Shown: piece by piece, positions 37,601 to 47,889 of the stretch | How the letters are laid out: each line of letters starts with the position of its first letter | How positions within the stretch are numbered: the stretch's first letter is position 1 | NCBI GenBank assembly: GCA_013399895.1 | Contig: VXBA01002681.1 | Span: forward strand, 380,252 to 444,251 | Origin: Serilophus lunatus | Lineage: Eukaryota > Chordata > Aves > Passeriformes > Eurylaimidae | DNA length: 64,000 bases | Direction: 5' to 3' | Program-made: the position numbers and the translations under genes | The notes under the pieces: model-generated | Told to the model about the DNA's origin: nothing | Seen by the model: the letters and a program-made list of their open reading frames with translations, nothing else | Databases searched by the model: none

Positions 37601-40600
37601 TCATCCATGGTGTTGTACAGCACCATGGATTCATACAAGTTGCTTTGGGAATCAATAAGCTACATTTTGCTGCACCACAGAAATATGCAAATCTCTACCA
37701 TTGAGGAGATAAAGCACCAGAGAAGGAATTGCTGATGTGTTCCAAGATTGGCTTTCAGAAGTGAATGCAAGCACAGAGGCACTTCTGCAGTCCTGATTTC
37801 AGAAACCCTCTCTCTGTTCCCTGACATACCCAACACAAGGTAGAGTAGCTCTCTTTGGCCAACACATCTTGACTGAGCCCTGGTGGCCCAGGGGAGATCT
37901 CCATGCACTGACCTTAGGGTTCCCAAAAGCACCCACATGTGTGCAAAGTCACCCTAAGTAGATGTATCGACTTAAGAAGACATTACAAAATAAGATTTGA
38001 GTAAATGAAGGGCCAGCAGCAGGTCTTGTATTTGTCACTTTGTATTTGGCTTTGATGCCTTTTCAGGCGAGAACCATAAAAAATATTTGCTGCTTCTTGT
38101 CACACATAACATAGTTTATTACCTTGATCCTAGATATTCGAATACACCTTTAGAGCTGGGGGAAAGAAACTGCAAGAAGTCAAGCTGATATGTGTCATAG
38201 CAATGTTTCTCTCACCAGCTGGAGGATGCAGCTTTAGGATGTGTCCTCCTGGACTCACCACTCTATTCATCAGTTCTTTCCTGACTGTAAAGGGAACTCA
38301 GGATTATCCTCAGAGAGACACCAGCTTGGTAGACACTCCTATTCAATCAAGGAATTCCACACTGAAGTTGAGCTTTCATTTACTGTTTATCCACATGGGT
38401 GATGATCATCCAGCTTGCTTGGGGACCCCTACACTCTCACAAGGCTGTCTGAAGAGCTTATACAGCACTCCTCTTAGCCACAGAAGCATGTTCCTGCACC
38501 TCAAGCAAATGACTTGGTGAAGACTCACATGTGTTTGTACCTATTTAATTCTTCTGTTTCTTCACTTTCTCACTTCTTACTTTTGGACTGCAGAATGAAC
38601 CGTGCCCCCACCACTGGCTACGAATCAGATGTTGGAAGCAAGACCACTCACCACTTTGTTTATCCTGAGAGCTACAAAGAGCTGGCAGCAAATGTGAGCA
38701 TGATCCTGATCCCCTTCAAAACCCTGGATCTGCGCTGGGTTGTCACCGCTCTCACCACAGGCACCATCAACTTGTGAGTAAGGGCAGGCACAAGGGATGG
38801 GAGCTCCATGCTTCATGTTGCTGTAGGAGATCATAGCTTACATGAGGTAAATCTCTGCTTGTGATAAGGCCTAGGGGTGCTTTATAGACCCTCTCAAGTC
38901 AGAGTTCCGCCCTGAACACTTGCTTTCTAGGAAAAGCTTAACATTATGGTGCAGTCATTGAAGCAAAGAGCTAGACTCTTTTCTTCACATCCCCACATAG
39001 TGTTATCACAGGTATGAAAAGGGGAGTTTTTAATGCTGGAGGTGGACAGTTTGAGCAGAAGCCTCCTGAACATTGGAGTTCAGTGCCTCATTTTGGGCCT
39101 CTGCTCATCCTTCCCAGTCTCTGGTCCCTTGGGAGTACAATGAGTGCAGCCAGAATGCCTATACCCAGATGTGCCCATCAGAAAGCCGCCTGCAGAATCA
39201 GATGTTTGGTGGATTATTCATTTAGTGGTGGTCCTAGACATCTGAGTTGTACCACTCAAGACACTTGGGTGGCTAAGTGTTCCTCCAGCATATGGTATTT
39301 CACTTGCAGAAGAGGACAGGGAAGCAGAGAGGCATGTGCAGGTTGCTCACCTGGGGCAGTGAGAGCAGATGCAAACCACAGCACTTAGTGACCCATCTAC
39401 AGCATCATCTCCTGAACAGGTTGGTCAGGAGTTTGGTCTGTCTTTCCTGGTGGAACATGATTGAGAACTGTGACAAGGAGACAATGTTTTATGTGTCACC
39501 TGCATGTCTTAGCCTTAAATTCAGATGTTGTACTTGACAATAATGTACCACACTGGAATTTGCTCTCCAATTCTTCTTAATTAGTGCTGTCAGAAGTAAA
39601 GTTTGTCTTGCATAATGTGGCAGCATCAGAATTAGAAATGTGATCAAAAGGCATATTTCTTCTGGACACCCACTAGCAGATTCTCTCCCTTCCCCCAAAC
39701 TGGCTTTTCCTAATTCAGAGAATAAAGTACATGACATCTGTACTGTGTGTGATGTTATCTGCTGAATGTAAAACCATAGTCTTATGGGATTACTTGGTGG
39801 CACATAGACAACAAGAGCAGATCAGATTACTTTATTCCAGAGAGAAGTATTTCAAGACATTTCAACTTTTTTTCCCCAATGTCAAAGTATCACAAGATTT
39901 AAAACTTGGAAAAGTATGCCCTGGGCATGTTGACTGGGCGTAAGATCCACTTGGCAATTCTAAGGAAGTTTTTGATGGAACAACAAATGAAGCTTTATTT
40001 CTTCTTTTATTCTCCCCCCACCTCCCCTCCCTGCCCCTCCCCTTCCCTTTCCTCCCCTCCCCTGCATTTTAGATTATTTTCACCTCCTATTGATTCTTTT
40101 AACTCATAACAAACCTGTGTGAGTTTCCTTTTACTACACAAAGACATTGAGGTGCTGGAGCGTGTCCGGAAAATGGCAGTGTAGCTGGTAAAGGGGCTGC
40201 AGCACAAGTCTGAGGACGAGTGACTGAGGGAGCTGAGAGGGTGTTTAGTCTGGAGTAAGGGAGGGTCAGCAGAGACCTTCTCATTGTCCATGACCACCTG
40301 AAAGAGGTTGGGGTGAGGGAGGGGTCAGTCTCTTCTCCCAAGTAGCAAGCCACAGTACAAGAGAAAATGGGCCTCAAGTTGCACTAGGGGAGATTTAGAT
40401 TAGATAATAGGAACACTTTCACCCATAAAATAGCGGTCAAGCATTGGAACAGGCTGTCCAGGGCAGTGGTGGAGTAGCCATTTCTGGAGGTATTTCAAAG
40501 ATGTCAGTGTGGCACTTGGGGACATGATATTTGGTTTTTACTTGGCAGTGTTGGGTTAACTTTAGAACTTGATGATCTTAGAGGTCTTTCCAACTTAAAT

Positions 40601-43600
40601 GAGTCTATGGTTCTGTCATTCACTTGGGCACACCTTCCTGTCCCTGCCCCAAGAGGAAGCTGTAGGCATTTCCTGAACTCTGAGGTCTGCAGTACAAGTC
40701 AAGTGAGCCCTTATCCTGTTAGGAAGATATCACTGGCTAACTACAATGCCGTCACAGTACATGAAAGGAAAAACATATTTGCTTAATAAATTACAGGATA
40801 TATTATGTATTTATAAGTAGATTGTATGCATGGGCTTAGTAAGCATATGGTCTACATTAGTATGTATTTAACCACACGGAAGAAATACCAATATTTTAAG
40901 ATTTTTGCCATACTCAAAGCAGGGAAATTGCATAATTAATAAGTTGGTACATTCTGGAATAATAAAAGCAGAAAATCATAAACACACAAATCATAGCAAT
41001 ATATGTAACAATTCTAGGCTATAGAATTAACCTATGTGTATGCAATAAACACACAATGTCAGATACTGTGTATAAAGAAAGTGTTGAGTGTACTTTTTTA
41101 AAGGGGAGAAGGTATGAAATAAAAATAAAACACATCTGAAAGTTGGTATTTTAGAAGAGAAGTACTTACCTTCCTACCCTGGCCTCCTTGGCCATCATGG
41201 CTTGTGCACAGGCTTCACAGTATCAACAGAGTTTAGGCTAATAAGAATCTAAATGCACTCATAGTTAAAAATATAAGCATCCTGTATTGGTTAGACTTTT
41301 ACATAGTGTTTAATTTTCCATATCCCATTCAAATGAAAAAATAATTTCCTAAGACTCAAAACCTGTGAGTTAAACATATTCTCCTCTCAGTAGTATTAAA
41401 ATACTAGCAATTTTTGTATTTCAAAACAAAAGCCAAACTGCAGATTGTCTTAATGTTAGCTGGAATTGATAGTTGAATGATTCTCTGAGATATGTCCCAT
41501 TTGACTGGTGTATGTCCCATCTTAAAGTGTCTCTCTAGGACTAAGCATTTTCCCAGAAAAGACTAATAAAATCCTTTTTGGGGATAGAAAACCTTCAGGC
41601 CCTCATCAGGCAGATATTTAGCCTAGTTGCCTTAACTTGCCTTCTACAAGTCTTCTAGGAGTCTGCATAGTGAAAAAAAGCTCTGCTTGGTTTAGCAAAG
41701 ACAATTTTTGTATTCCTTAAAATATTGCACATTTTCCACTTGAGTCAGGGGTTCAGTAAGCAGCATCTTGTACAAGGTGGCCAGGAACGATTGACAGACT
41801 TCCCTGGAGTCCTGCAATGTGGCTCATAGAAGGTGTTTCCCAAATTATGTGTTATACCATCTGCAGCCACCCTTATCACAAGTTTCACTCTGTACTGCTC
41901 CTGTGTGGTACTTACTGGATCATTCACTCCTTGGATGCTCTGCAGCCCAGGTTTTACATCATAAGAACAAAGGTCTCCGATTAGTCTTAATCAGTGTGTC
42001 AATATTTTCCATGTGATTTTATGAAATTCTTCAGCCAAGTGACAGCAGAACTTGGGGATTTCTTCTGAAGCAACACATGGTTAGAATATCGTCTGACAAA
42101 TCTACAGCATTCTCCTGGTTGGATCAGAGATGCCCACAAGCACTGTCTTGAACACTGCATACCCTTCTCTTTGGTCCTCTACTATACCTACCTAGATATG
42201 CACAATCCTCGTGTTTCCTCCACTTCACCTTTTTAGAAAAGATTGACTGTTTATTTATATAATATTCAGAAGATTTTGCCAGGAAAGCTTCTTTTTTCAT
42301 AACCACGACATGGGGATCACCAAGACAATGTCGACTGATTTGCTAATCAAGGTCAGGCATGGAAAGCAGCTACCAGGGCATATTTGCTGACAGCAGATTA
42401 AAAAGTCTGTATCAGTGTCCCCTTCCCTACTAGCACCTACTGTCACCTCTCAGGAAGTGGAACCACTCATCACCTCTCTCACTGTGTCGAGCAGGGGTTG
42501 AAGGTCAGGGATGCCCAGAAGTGCCTAAGGAGATAAGAACATTGTCAGGTCACTGGGAAGATTTAGACTAAGTTTTCAAAGTGCTTATGTTCCGTGGTTC
42601 AAAGAAAACAAAACAATGACAGGAGCCTTATCATTACCAAAAACAAGTGAAAACATTTCAATTGTAATAATGGCTTTGATGATTTACCACAACTGATCTG
42701 AAAAATATGCAGGGTGTATTTTGGGATACAGTCCTATTATGAAACCAGTTCACCAGAATTTTTTCACTTGAAACAAACTCAGTTTTTAGTTACAGCACTC
42801 GTGATGAGCTGTGCAATGCCAGCATGCCCTGTGCATGAGATATGAGGAATAAACTTTTTTTTGTTTTCAAGACATGACTTGTGATTTTAACACAGTCACA
42901 AGGTATGACTTGGAATTTTTATGCTGGGAACTGCAGGAAGCCTTCAGCATCGCCCTAGGGAGGAGGGAAATAACTTGCTGTACTGGGAATGCCCGAGTTG
43001 CACATAACCCAGAAATGAAGAGCTCTGCTGCCACCGACTCTGAAAATCATGTGGTAACTCCAAGTATTAGGAGGCGAAAAGTCTCCCCCTGCTGGGAAAA
43101 GGTTTTTCTGTCATGAAATTAAGTGGAAAGTCCTTCCCATTGTCAAAGTGCAAAAACTGCGATAGACGTGATACAAGAATTACAAGTGTCCAGGTCCACA
43201 TGGTCTCTACAGTATATTCTCAACTAAATCTTTGGTGCCCTACTGTCCATAATTAACTTGAAAATTTAAGAACGCAAAGGTTTCCTATAAACTTGCTTCA
43301 GTGACAGTTCAGTTCTTTTCATGCTGTGTTAGTTAATTGTAGCCTCATTTTACAACAACTTATTGAATTTACTACTTTTGCATAATTTGAATTTATTACT
43401 GTACATGGAGAATAGTCTTTCTTTGGAATTACATGACAATATTAATAAGTTGGGTTTTTATTTATCTTGGTGCTGTTTTTCTTTTTCCTTTAACAGCACA
43501 TATGTACCAGTTCCACGGAAAATCAAAGTCAAAAAGGAGAAGGTGAGCAATGCTGGTTTGTGGATTTGTTGTCCTAATTCACTTGTAGGTATTTTGCCAC

Positions 43601-46600
43601 TCTGGGAAACTGCAAGAATCTAAGCAAGCCCTTGACATTCATAAAAAATTGCAACCAAAATACAGACAGTTTACAAGGCTCAGCTAAGCTAAAGATTTAG
43701 CTCCTGTATGTCATTTAGGCCATAGATCAACCACCAAATAACTGAGGTTGGAAAGAAACTGCTCTTGTGTCTATGCCATAGCATGGACACTGTTTTGAAG
43801 GTCACATCACTTTCTTTAGTGCTGCTCAAGGACATTAAAACTGCATCATTGTCCTCCACAGTAGTTGCTCTGTTCCCACCCATTGCAGTCATTTAGTTGT
43901 AATGACACTGTAAATAGATTTTGCAGGGGGTTTTCTTAAATAATTTTACTATTTTGACACTAAGGATGTTCCTGATTCTCACGTCAGTTCCTTGTGATAA
44001 GGTGCTAAGTGAACTCTGAACAAAAAAACCTGCATGTTTTCAAATTGTTGGAGATTTCCTAATAGTAGGATCTTATAGCTGAGCTATAATAACAACCAGT
44101 ACAAAATTAAACAAGTTTGGAGACTGGGATCAGGCCATGTCCATGCAGGTTTTGTTCTAAGTGTATTACTGCTCTCAGAGGCAATGTTCATGCATGATTT
44201 GGAGGATAGCACAGACTAGGAAACATTCTCTGCTTTGCACAGGGACAGGCTGGAGACAGGATTTCCCATGGGGCAACATTCCCATGTTGGACCTTAAGCC
44301 ACCATACAAAGACTCCTGTTGTTGTAGCTGCATGATTTGAGGACATAACCAAGACAGGCTGTGTAGGACAGGAAAAACATCATCCATACTGCTTCCAGCA
44401 AATAAAAGTCTCATTCTCTCAGCCTTTGGAAAGGCTGATTTTCAAATACCAGCATCTAAGGAATACCAGCATCTAATGTCTTAGGGGCAGATAAGAGTTA
44501 GCTCCAGAGTATTAAAATTGCAGATTAAAGCACACATCCTTCATTCAAGAGGTTTTGCCAAAGGCTTCAGATAGGACCTTGAACTGGTATCAATTTATAT
44601 CCCTGTGCTTCAAACCATAGACCTCACCTTAATCCCTTACTTTATCCCTACCTGATGTGAGGAACATTATAACCTCTGCAAAACTCCTTTGAGATGCACT
44701 AGGGCAGGTTGTTAAACTCATATTATAGTTGAATAGTAGCAGCCTAGAGTACAGCTGGTGATACACAGCAGCTTCCAAAACAGGGAGAGGAGAAACTTGT
44801 ATTTCTTCCCACAACATGCAATGCAAAGCACCCTGTGAGAAGTGATAACACATGGATGCAACACCAGTAATTTACCTCTGACTGTAAGGAAAGACTTTAA
44901 AAAGGAAAAGCCCTGCATCTAACCAGGTAGCACTGAAATGCTGTCACTCTAATTACAAATTCAGCATGGAGGCAAAAGCCTCTCTTTGCCTCATACAAGA
45001 GAAAGGGTTGAAGCCAAGGTCTCCCACCAGTCCTTGGATTTACTGTGTGCTCAGGTCTGATCTTAAGTGCTCTGTCTCTGTGAGATGACCTCATAGTTTC
45101 CCAGGAGATAAACAAGTGCATTTTATATCTTGTAAGAAAAAATAAAAAGGAAAAAGGGGAAAAGCAGGCTTTCTTACAGGTTACACCTGACCCTTGGTTT
45201 CCTTATATCTACCTATAGAGATACCCAGACATGGTTGGGATATTGTGCAGAAGATGCAGTTTCTCCTATGTTCCCGCTCAAATTACAGTTGGACTTGATA
45301 ATCTTAAGGGTCTTTTCCAGCCAAAATTAGTCTACGATTCTATGAAACATGGCATGACATCTCATGTTTGCCTTACTCAGGACTTCAGCCTCCAAGAGCT
45401 CACCTGCTGGGTGCTACAAGGACAGTGGAATGCCTAATGCCTAATTTTCATCTCAGTTGTCCCATTTCGTACTGTTGGTTTCAGTAGGAATCACCAGGAT
45501 TTGCATTATTGTGAGCAGATGGGTATCAAGACCAAGGAAGGACTATTCATATGTAATTGCATGTGTGAAATATTCCTGAATTCACTTAATATGGGACTTA
45601 ATTTTTCCCTTTCACCTACCCTCAAGGAATAATTATTCCTTTCTTACCCACTCCCCTATCCCAGTGTCCTTTAGGAATGACGTGCTACCATCAGTTTTTC
45701 TCCAGGTTATTTAACTAATGAATCTTTCACTCCAATTTTGCCTAGATCCTGGTTTATAATCCAGCTTTTATGAAATATGTCTATGAAACCTGGCTTGAGC
45801 AGCATGGGAGATATCCTTCCACAGGCCTTCTGACTTTGATGTTTGCTCTCCACGTGTGTGATGAGGTAAAGTTTGGCTGTGTTTGGATATGTGGATAAAA
45901 AATCAGGACAATTCACACTGAAGAGCCAGGAAGAGCCCCTGGCCACTCACTCAGACTTTGTTTCCCCCTTTCCACCTTCTCTTCCATTTACTTCTTCAAA
46001 CAGAAGAAGACTCCTCAGCAACATCCAAACACTCTCAACTGACAGTGATGGATTTTTTAATGTCAGCAAGTGGTAGATTTAAGATGCATTCCAGGGGAAT
46101 ATTATTAAACATAAAGACTCCACTTGATATCATTAGACACCTAAACACATATGGTGCATTTGCCCATCTTGCTAGTGAAAGTCCCAATTATATTTTGTCC
46201 CACTGTTAAAGGACCAAGACTGATTGGTGTTGCCCTGGGTATGTCCAGCTGGCAAGCCAGAAAAGCATGGACCTCTTGGATTTGTGAGAATTCTGCCATC
46301 CTGGAGTAGGTGTTTTGAATGCTCCAGGACATCTCAAATGGCACTTCTGTTTTGCAACTCCACTGAGGTCTTATCTGTCTAATCAGGGAAGCCAAGAGGC
46401 TGATTCAACAAGCCAATCTTGTTGCAGGATCATTCCCTGCTAGGCAGGGGCTGTGTTGCCTGAATCACAGTAACTGTAGTGGATGCTCAGGCACCTCCAT
46501 TTGCATATCTAAATCTTAAACAAAAAAAAAATCTGACTTGAAGAACTTTGATGACCATCTCTTGTATAACTCCATCTGACAAATGCAAATGGTCTATTTG

Positions 46601-47889
46601 TAAACACAAGCTTGTGGATTTATGAGGAAGGTTAGTAAATATAGTAAATGCTTTGGCCCCTCAATTTCCACTTGAGGAAATTCACTGCTTTGAGTGATGT
46701 GAAGAGTGCTCCTAGGTAACTAGAGAATCAGCTAGTTAGAGTAAGACCAGGTCAGCCCTACAAAATCCTGCAAGAATGGCTTTGTCATCATGGGGGATAA
46801 AAATCACTATGCTGGCAGAATCCCTGTCCTGGACACAGATCTGCTGATGAAAGAATTTTTGTCAGCCAGGCCTGTGTTGCCACTTGGAGAGGTTATAGAA
46901 ATACTCCTAAAGATGCTGGAAGAAACTACAAAATAGTCCCAGCAGATAGGATGGGTGGCTTGGGTGGAGCCTGTTTTCTGGTAAGCAGGCAATGAACAGG
47001 GCCCTGATGTTACCAAAAATAACTTAAAAACAGCTCATATTTGTGTGGGCCCATGTGTGAGTGGTTTAGGGAGTTTCTTTTGTGGCTATGACACATTCAA
47101 ACCCAGCCACTTTCAGTTTAAATAAATTGACTGTGGTGTTTTGGCTGTTACCACCAGAGAAGACAGATATAGCCATCAACAAATGAGCCTTTGGGAGAGG
47201 AAAGGCTGTAGGTGTATACACAAAGAGCATAATGTCCATCTCTCTCTGAACTAATGCAAATATCATACAATTAAGATGTAAGTGTGCTCAATGTGTCATT
47301 ATTTGGAAGACTAGAACTAAACCAAAATTTTTTCACTCTTTGTGGCCTTAATCAGCTAAAGCAGAGATTCCCATCCTAAGCCACTGATCTCCTGAGGTCA
47401 AACATCATGCTTAGGGGATAGGAATGTGTTTTCCATATTGCTAAATAAGAATTAATGAATAGAAATTTCCTTTCCTCTCTGAGTCTATGTATGGTAGTTT
47501 CTCAGGACAGCTTAGGATGTAACACTCCTTGAGTAGGCCATGTGACATTACTCTGTGGTTCATCATGTCATATAGCAGAAGAGCTTGGCACACCACTGAG
47601 GTCCTCAGGTGCTGCTGCCTATAAATACACTGAGAATCAAGAGAGTTTCTTCAACATTTCAGATGAAGACCCATTGTTTTCCAGTCTATAACTCTAGTTC
47701 TATCTTACATGCTAGGTGGATGTGTACGGCTTTGGAGCAAACAGCAAAGGACACTGGCATCATTACTGGGAAAACAACACTTCAGGTGGGGCTTTCCGGA
47801 AGACAGGTGTCCATGATGGGGATTTTGAGTTCAACATAACTTTAACTCTTGCCTCCATTGAAAAAATAAAATTTTTCAAGGGCAGATGA
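25310..47889 (+). CDS. ST3GAL1-like: ST3GAL1-like beta-galactoside alpha-2,3-sialyltransferase, six coding exons, 342 aa
   Basis: Coding segments 25310-25621, 35296-35492, 38594-38773, 43497-43542, 45746-45865 and 47716-47889 sum to 1029 bases: 342 codons plus TGA. Family knowledge: a GT29 type II Golgi enzyme that moves sialic acid from CMP-Neu5Ac to O-3 of galactose in Gal-beta1,3-GalNAc (core 1 O-glycans and gangliosides). Seen: short basic tail, membrane anchor at about residues 11-27, stem, motif L from C141, motif S around 268-291, motif III HHYWE at 300-304, and motif VS with H318 and E323. Cysteines 61, 63, 66, 141, 144 and 283 fit the family's three-disulfide pattern. Q107, N149, N172, Y232, Y268, H301 and H318 sit where, as I recall, the pig ST3Gal-I structure places its substrate-binding and catalytic residues. 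The length matches ST3GAL1 (about 340 aa). Many substitutions, some ST3GAL2-like, suggest a paralog, perhaps the non-mammalian ST3GAL8 branch. Upstream non-coding exons are probable but not located. Confidence 0.95.
27232..27745 (-). mobile_element. CR1 LINE fragment of about 510 bp in intron 1
   Basis: The + strand runs from ATAGAATCAACTAGGTTGG through CCACCACCTCCCTGGCTAGC, TTGTCCTCTTGTCCTGTCAC, AAGGTCACCCCTTAGCCTC and TGCTCCAGGCCTTTCACCAG to ACACAGTACTCAAGGCGTGG. This is the reverse complement of the last half-kilobase of a CR1. It is antisense to the host gene and is the longest CR1 piece in the window. Confidence 0.93.
29381..29482. repeat. Polypyrimidine simple repeat (CCCT/CCTT)n
   Basis: About 100 bases made almost wholly of CCCT, CCTT and CATC units on the + strand, in intron 1. 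Almost no purines occur on this strand. Confidence 0.95.
31483..31972 (+). mobile_element. CR1 LINE, 5'-truncated, 3' end, in intron 1
   Basis: CR1 landmarks run in order from the GTAAGAAGGATGTGGAT block through GGTTGGAGCAC, TTGAACCTGGAGGAGAAAAG, CACAAGGGCATGTAGTG and AGTGAGGCACTGGCACAGG to AACTAGATGATCTTTAAGG. It ends GATTCTACAATTCTGTGA. It lies in the sense direction of the host gene. Confidence 0.93.
32802..32816. repeat. A15 homopolymer run
   Basis: Fifteen consecutive A residues in intron 1, with no obvious SINE attached. Confidence 0.9.
33962..34009. repeat. Three-copy 16-bp tandem repeat
   Basis: Three head-to-tail copies of GCATCCTAATNANCTT at 33962, 33978 and 33994, with differences only at the two variable positions. 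Confidence 0.95.
35296..35492 (+). CDS. ST3GAL1-like: Coding exon 2: acceptor-binding region and first half of sialyl motif L (residues 105-170)
   Basis: The acceptor CCCTAACAG precedes codon AAA, giving KLQ, where ST3GAL1 has RLQ. Q107 corresponds to a conserved acceptor-site glutamine. The exon carries a sequon at N116, then C141 and C144, and the nearly invariant AVVGNSGNLR stretch of motif L, which binds CMP-sialic acid. It continues through DSHDFVL. The exon ends after AG, the first two bases of Arg170 (phase 2), and is followed by GTAAGT. Confidence 0.96.
37340..37360. repeat. Perfect short inverted repeat (8-bp stem, 5-base loop)
   Basis: TAACTCCC and GGGAGTTA flank TTGTA in intron 2. 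No T-run or other context gives it an assigned role. Confidence 0.8.
37603..37630. repeat. Perfect inverted repeat (10-bp stem, 8-base loop)
   Basis: ATCCATGGTG and CACCATGGAT flank TTGTACAG in intron 2, 263 bases from the previous hairpin. Confidence 0.85.
38594..38773 (+). CDS. ST3GAL1-like: Coding exon 3: second half of motif L and central GT29 fold (residues 170-230)
   Basis: The first base completes Arg170 (AG|A). Reading continues MNRAPTTGYE, the end of motif L, with N172 at the conserved nucleotide-binding asparagine. The block ending TTHHFVYPES is typical of the ST3GAL1/2 group. N203 lies in an N-V-S sequon shared with relatives. The exon ends with TT of a split Phe230 codon (phase 2) before the GTGAGT donor. 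N229-F230-T231 forms a further sequon across the splice junction. As I recall the family, ST3GAL1 has S-H-T here. Confidence 0.96.
40011..40064 (-). repeat. C-rich tract; G-quadruplex potential on the minus strand
   Basis: The + strand has about nine runs of three or more C within 54 bases. The minus strand therefore has many G3-G6 runs with short loops. It lies in intron 3 about 85 bases upstream of a CR1 copy. Confidence 0.85.
40148..40618 (+). mobile_element. CR1 LINE, 5'-truncated, in intron 3
   Basis: CR1 landmarks: GAGGTGCTGGAGCGTGTCC, TTTAGTCTGGAGTAAGGGAG, TCTTCTCCCAAGTAGCAAG, GCATTGGAACAGGCTGTCCA and TTGATGATCTTAGAGGTC. The tail ATGGTTCTGTCATT is degraded. Sense to the host gene and diverged, so probably old. 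Confidence 0.85.
43497..43542 (+). CDS. ST3GAL1-like: Coding exon 4: 46-base micro-exon (residues 230-245)
   Basis: Completes Phe230 (TT|C) and encodes TYVPVPRKIKVKKEK. Y232 matches a conserved acceptor-contact tyrosine. The exon is very short, but its reading frame, its boundaries and the family peptide Y-V-P-V-P all agree. The intron that follows is phase 0 with donor GTGAGC. Confidence 0.94.
44445..44478. repeat. 17-bp tandem duplication
   Basis: Two adjacent copies of AATACCAGCATCTAAGG, with one mismatch near the end of the second, in intron 4. Confidence 0.93.
45287..45346 (+). mobile_element. CR1 LINE 3'-tail remnant in intron 4
   Basis: GTTGGACTTGATAATCTTAA, GGGTCTTTTCCAGCC and CTACGATTCTATGA match the last 60 bases of a CR1. 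Confidence 0.75.
45746..45865 (+). CDS. ST3GAL1-like: Coding exon 5: sialyl motif S (residues 246-285)
   Basis: Forty in-frame codons starting ILVYNPAF. The core of motif S is GRYPSTG (266-272) through LHVCDE (280-285). Y268, S270 and G272 align with substrate-site residues of the family, and C283 is the partner of C144 in the disulfide linking motifs L and S. YNPAF and ALHVCDE resemble ST3GAL2 as much as ST3GAL1. Donor GTAAAG, phase 0. Confidence 0.96.
45866..47715 (+). other. Intron 5 (1.85 kb)
   Basis: GTAAAG donor. The acceptor ACATGCTAG has a rather weak pyrimidine tract, but the reading frame and family alignment fix it. No mobile element, repeat array or coding sequence is recognised. 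Confidence 0.85.
47716..47889 (+). CDS. ST3GAL1-like: Coding exon 6: motif III, motif VS and C-terminus (residues 286-342)
   Basis: Starts VDVYGFGA, the end of motif S, then HWHHYWENN with motif III (H301 conserved) and GVHDGDFE with H318, the family's catalytic base, in motif VS. The protein ends IKFFKGR before TGA, close to the family's usual C-terminus. Sequons occur at N305, N306 and N325. The first two lie directly beside motif III; as I recall, ST3GAL1 has N-P-S there, which cannot be glycosylated. An AATAAA hexamer inside the coding part (about 47865) is unlikely to be used. Confidence 0.96.
   Translation: MDVYGFGANSKGHWHHYWENNTSGGAFRKTGVHDGDFEFNITLTLASIEKIKFFKGR

Larger units (their letters stand above)
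35493..38593 (+). other. Intron 2 (3.1 kb)
   Basis: GTAAGT donor and GGACTGCAG acceptor. No recognisable mobile element or coding segment. It contains two short perfect inverted repeats (37340-37360 and 37603-37630), described separately. Confidence 0.9.
38774..43496 (+). other. Intron 3 (4.7 kb)
   Basis: GTGAGT donor; the acceptor is a long pyrimidine tract ending TTTAACAG. It contains a C-rich tract (40011-40064) and a plus-strand CR1 (about 40148-40618). About 40750-41450 is AT-rich unique sequence. No other coding sequence is seen. Confidence 0.9.
43543..45745 (+). other. Intron 4 (2.2 kb)
   Basis: GTGAGC donor and TTGCCTAG acceptor. It contains a 17-bp tandem duplication (44445-44478) and a CR1 3'-tail remnant (about 45287-45346). 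Nothing else is recognised. Confidence 0.88.

Noticed and set aside
40007..40377. Overlapping minus-strand open frames of 96 and 92 codons
   Set aside because: They translate the C-rich tract and part of a CR1 copy and are low complexity.
47862..47872. AATAAA hexamer inside the last coding exon
   Set aside because: It lies before the stop codon, so use would give a transcript without a stop; more likely incidental codon sequence.
25310..47889. Possibility that the gene is a pseudogene
   Set aside because: All six exons keep frame, canonical splice sites, catalytic residues and a C-terminus of normal length; there are no internal stops.
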